Positions 5,385 through 7,466 of a DNA stretch of 7,466 nt are shown here, piece after piece. Position 1 is the stretch's first letter. Every line of letters begins with the position of its first letter. Location of the stretch: positions 1 to 7,466 of the forward strand of contig DPCD01000180.1 of NCBI GenBank assembly GCA_003516765.1, read 5' to 3'. A model generated the notes under the pieces. The model had not been told where the DNA came from. It saw only the letters and a program-made list of their open reading frames with translations, and made no database searches. Made by a program: the position numbers and the translations under genes. Origin of the DNA: Clostridiales bacterium. Its GTDB lineage: Bacteria; Bacillota; Clostridia; Oscillospirales; Oscillospiraceae.

Positions 5385-6542
5385 TTATTCCATATCTTCT
5401 TTGAGCTTTTCAAAAAAGCCCTTCTTTTTGGGCTGGGTATCATCGCCGCCGGTTTCCAGCTTGCGCAGAAGCTCCTTCTGCTCTTTTGTCAGCTTCGTCG
5501 GCGTTTCGACCACGACGGTGACAAACTGGTCGCCGCGCGTCTTATACCCGACATACGGAATGCCCTTGCCGCGCAGGCGGAATGTGGTTCCCGTCTGTGT
5601 GCCCTCGGGGATGTTGTAGCGGACCTTGCCATCGAGCGTCGGCACCTCAATCGTCGCGCCGAGCGCCGCCTGCGTGAAGGAAATCGGCATCTGGCACAGC
5701 ACATTTGCCCCGTCTCTGGTAAAGAGCGGATGCTTACGCACCGAAACGGTCACCAGAAGATCGCCGTTGGGTCCGCCGTTGGAGCCGGCGTTGCCCTCTT
5801 CGCGCACACGGAACGACTGCCCGTTGTCGATGCCCGCCGGGACGGAGACCTTAATCGTCTTCGTATGGCGCACCTTGCCCTTGCCCTTACAGGTCTGGCA
5901 GGGGTCCTTGATGATTTTGCCTGCGCCGCCGCACTTCGGGCACGGCTGCTGCGACTGCATCGTCATGCCCATGAAGTTCTGCTGCGTACGCACCGTACCG
6001 GTGCCGCGGCAATACGTACAGGTTTCCGGCTGCGCGCCGTCCTTGCAGCCCGAGCCGTGACACGTCGGGCAGGACTCGATGCGCGAATACGTAATCTGCT
6101 GCTCGCAGCCGAACGCCGCGTCCTCAAAGCTGATTTCGATCTCCGCAACGACATTCTGCCCCTTGCTGGGACCCGATCTGCGCGCGGAAGAAGCGCTCGC
6201 TCCGCCGCCAAAGAAGTCGCCGAAAATATCGCCGAGATCTCCGAAGCCGCCGAAGCCGCCAAACCCGCCGAATCCTGCGCCCGCGCCCGCGTTCGGGTTG
6301 AAGTTCGGATCGACACCCGCAAAGCCGTACTGGTCGTAGCGCGCCTTTTTGTCCGCGTCAGACAGAACCTCATATGCCTCGTTGACTTCCTTGAATTTTT
6401 CCTCTGCCGATTTATCGCCGGGGTTCTGGTCCGGGTGGTACTTCATGGCAAGCTTCCGGTAAGCCTTCTTGATCTCCGCATCGGATGCGTTTTTCTCGAC
6501 GCCCAGAACCTCATAATAATCTCGTTTGTTTTGATCTGCCAT
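5385..6542 (-). CDS. dnaJ: Chaperone protein DnaJ (Hsp40)
   Basis: This is a full-length 385-aa class A J-domain co-chaperone of DnaK. It captures unfolded clients and stimulates DnaK ATP hydrolysis in the cytoplasm. The J domain occupies about residues 7-72, with HPD at 36-38. A Gly/Phe-rich linker (about 85-115) includes four FGG/FG repeats and the conserved GDIFGDFF segment. The zinc-binding domain has all four CxxCxGxG repeats, starting at C158, C175, C201 and C215, enough for two zinc ions. The C-terminal substrate-binding and dimerisation part (about 225-350) includes GDLLVTVSVRKHPLFTRDG, and the protein ends in a basic/acidic KKKGFFEKLKEDME tail. Length is normal for the family. The ATG at 6542 has only a weak ribosome binding site (AAAGAG, about 10 bases upstream). 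The gene follows dnaK by 79 bases and is presumably cotranscribed with it. Confidence 0.98.
   Translation of the reverse strand: MADQNKRDYYEVLGVEKNASDAEIKKAYRKLAMKYHPDQNPGDKSAEEKFKEVNEAYEVLSDADKKARYDQYGFAGVDPNFNPNAGAGAGFGGFGGFGGFGDLGDIFGDFFGGGASASSARRSGPSKGQNVVAEIEISFEDAAFGCEQQITYSRIESCPTCHGSGCKDGAQPETCTYCRGTGTVRTQQNFMGMTMQSQQPCPKCGGAGKIIKDPCQTCKGKGKVRHTKTIKVSVPAGIDNGQSFRVREEGNAGSNGGPNGDLLVTVSVRKHPLFTRDGANVLCQMPISFTQAALGATIEVPTLDGKVRYNIPEGTQTGTTFRLRGKGIPYVGYKTRGDQFVTVVVETPTKLTKEQKELLRKLETGGDDTQPKKKGFFEKLKEDME
6241..6276 (-). repeat. Tandem 9-bp repeat encoding the DnaJ Gly/Phe linker
   Basis: Four 9-base units (6241-6249, 6250-6258, 6259-6267, 6268-6276) follow one another. The first two are identical (CCGAAGCCG on the plus strand) and the other two are diverged. 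They encode FGG repeats in the G/F region of DnaJ and could vary in copy number by slippage. Confidence 0.7.
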
Positions 6543-6574
6543 ATCGTTTCAACTCTTTGTCAGGTGTTCAGACA

Positions 6575-6608
6575 AGCCAAGCGGGGCGGATTGCTCCGCC
6601 CCATGGCT
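6575..6608 (-). other. Hairpin in the dnaK-dnaJ intergenic gap
   Basis: GGGGCGGA (6583-6590) pairs with TCCGCCCC (6595-6602) around loop TTGC, and flanking AGCCA (6575-6579) can pair with TGGCT (6604-6608). In the dnaK-dnaJ transcript this is a stable stem, but no T run follows it, so it is not a classical terminator. It may limit readthrough or protect the dnaK 3' end, setting the DnaK:DnaJ ratio. That role is inferred. Confidence 0.6.
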
Positions 6609-6621
6609 GATGCATCAGAAC

Positions 6622-7466
6622 TTAGACCTCTTCGTAGTCTGCGTCGACCACGCCGTCGTCGCCCGGCTTGTTGCCGTCCTGCGGACCGCAGCTGCCGCAA
6701 TCGCCGCCGCAATTTGCGTTCGGATCGCCCTGCGGCGCAGCGTTCTTATAGAGCTTCTCGGAGACGCTATAGAACGCCTTCTGGACCTCGTCGGTCGCTG
6801 CCTTGATTGCCGCGACGTCGGTACCCTTCTGGGCTTCCTTCAGCTTTTCGATGGCTGCGAGGACCGGCGCCTTGTCGCTCTCGGTGACCTTGTCGCCCAT
6901 CTCGTTCAGGGTCTTTTCGGACTGATAGATGATCTGATCGGCTGCGTTGCGGGTATCGACCTCGTCCTTGCGCGCCTTATCCTCTGCCGCATACTGCTCG
7001 GCTTCCTTGACTGCCTTGTCGATGTCTTCCTTCGACAGGTTCGAAGAAGCGGTGATGGTGATCTTCTGCTCAGCGCCCGTGCCGAGGTCCTTTGCCGAGA
7101 CATTCACGATGCCGTTGGCGTCGATGTCGAACGTGACCTCGATCTGCGGCACGCCGCGAGGCGCCGGAGCAATGCCCGTCAGCTGGAACTTGCCGAGGGT
7201 CTTGTTGTAAGCCGCCATCTCGCGCTCGCCCTGCAGGACATGGACCTCTACAGAGGTCTGGTTGTCTGCCGCGGTCGAGAAGACCTGGCTCTTCTTGGTC
7301 GGGATGGTGGTGTTCCGCTCGATGAGCTTGGTAAACACGCCGCCCATGGTCTCAATGCCCAGCGACAGCGGAGTGACATCGAGCAGCAGCAGACCCTTCA
7401 CGTCGCCGCCGAGGACGCCGCCCTGGATTGCCGCGCCGACTGCCACGCACTCGTCGGGGTTGATGC
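6622..7466 (-). CDS. dnaK: Chaperone protein DnaK (Hsp70), C-terminal part (5' end outside window)
   Basis: About 281 C-terminal residues of the ATP-dependent chaperone Hsp70 are visible. The reading frame runs off the right edge within INPDECVAVGAAIQGG, the end of the nucleotide-binding domain. The interdomain linker and start of the substrate-binding domain follow (LLLLDVTPLSLGIETMGG), then the beta-sandwich (ERNTTIPTKKSQVFSTAADNQ, GIAPAPRGVPQIEVTFDIDANGI), the helical lid (from about NLSKEDIDKAV) and the usual acidic end DGVVDADYEEV with TAA at 6624-6622. The disordered tail carries an unusual Cys cluster, NCGGDCGSCG (Cys codons at 6711-6688). The gene precedes dnaJ in the standard grpE/dnaK/dnaJ heat-shock order; any CIRCE operator would lie upstream, outside the window. 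Confidence 0.98.
   Translation of the reverse strand, partial: INPDECVAVGAAIQGGVLGGDVKGLLLLDVTPLSLGIETMGGVFTKLIERNTTIPTKKSQVFSTAADNQTSVEVHVLQGEREMAAYNKTLGKFQLTGIAPAPRGVPQIEVTFDIDANGIVNVSAKDLGTGAEQKITITASSNLSKEDIDKAVKEAEQYAAEDKARKDEVDTRNAADQIIYQSEKTLNEMGDKVTESDKAPVLAAIEKLKEAQKGTDVAAIKAATDEVQKAFYSVSEKLYKNAAPQGDPNANCGGDCGSCGPQDGNKPGDDGVVDADYEEV

Noticed and set aside
5229..6806. Long open frame of 525 codons on the plus strand
   Set aside because: It is antisense to dnaJ and the end of dnaK, which are unmistakable. Its translation is Arg/Ala/Leu-rich and low-complexity, typical of a GC-rich shadow frame.
1..7466. CRISPR arrays, tRNA or rRNA genes, insertion sequences
   Set aside because: No regularly spaced repeats, cloverleaf-like segments, transposase-like proteins or terminal inverted repeats were seen.

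Overview
The window looks like chromosome of a moderately GC-rich member of the Bacillota (Clostridia, plausibly the Oscillospiraceae/Ruminococcaceae group). This is inferred from a clostridial-type rubredoxin, a Gram-positive style dnaK-dnaJ tail, an S-layer-homology (SLH) surface protein, strong AGGAGG-type ribosome binding sites and short stem-loop/T-run terminators. No species can be named from the sequence alone.

Layout, left to right. (1) 1-123 (+): the last 40 codons of rubredoxin, followed by a strong intrinsic terminator (135-169). (2) 256-2218 (+): a compact type II restriction-modification cassette. It has its own promoter, an NgoPII-family restriction endonuclease (320-1156), a C5-cytosine methyltransferase very close to M.HaeIII (1167-2177), and a perfect 32-bp palindromic terminator. 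Both enzymes point to the target GGCC. (3) 4964-2217 (-): a three-gene unit under a near-consensus promoter. It holds a secreted SLH/transglutaminase-like protein (4903-3509), then two tandem paralogous genes of a family I do not recognise. The first paralog (3482-2867) is broken by a net one-base frameshift; the second (2864-2217) is intact. The unit converges on the methyltransferase and shares its palindromic terminator. (4) 5014-5353 (+): a 73-aa hypothetical protein with its own promoter, transcribed divergently from the SLH gene, ending in a bidirectional terminator. (5) 7466-5385 (-): the 3' part of dnaK, a 79-base gap with a hairpin, and complete dnaJ.

The most striking observation concerns the whole window. 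By eye, GGCC, the predicted target of the restriction enzyme, occurs once in 7466 bases (3649-3652), where base composition would predict several tens. CCGG, with the same composition, occurs dozens of times. The flanking housekeeping genes dnaK and dnaJ are also free of GGCC. This fits long-term selection by a resident GGCC-cutting system, even though the endonuclease gene is clearly AT-richer than its surroundings and looks transferred.

The second item worth attention is the SLH/transglutaminase operon with its duplicated partner genes, one intact and one frameshifted, whose function is unknown.
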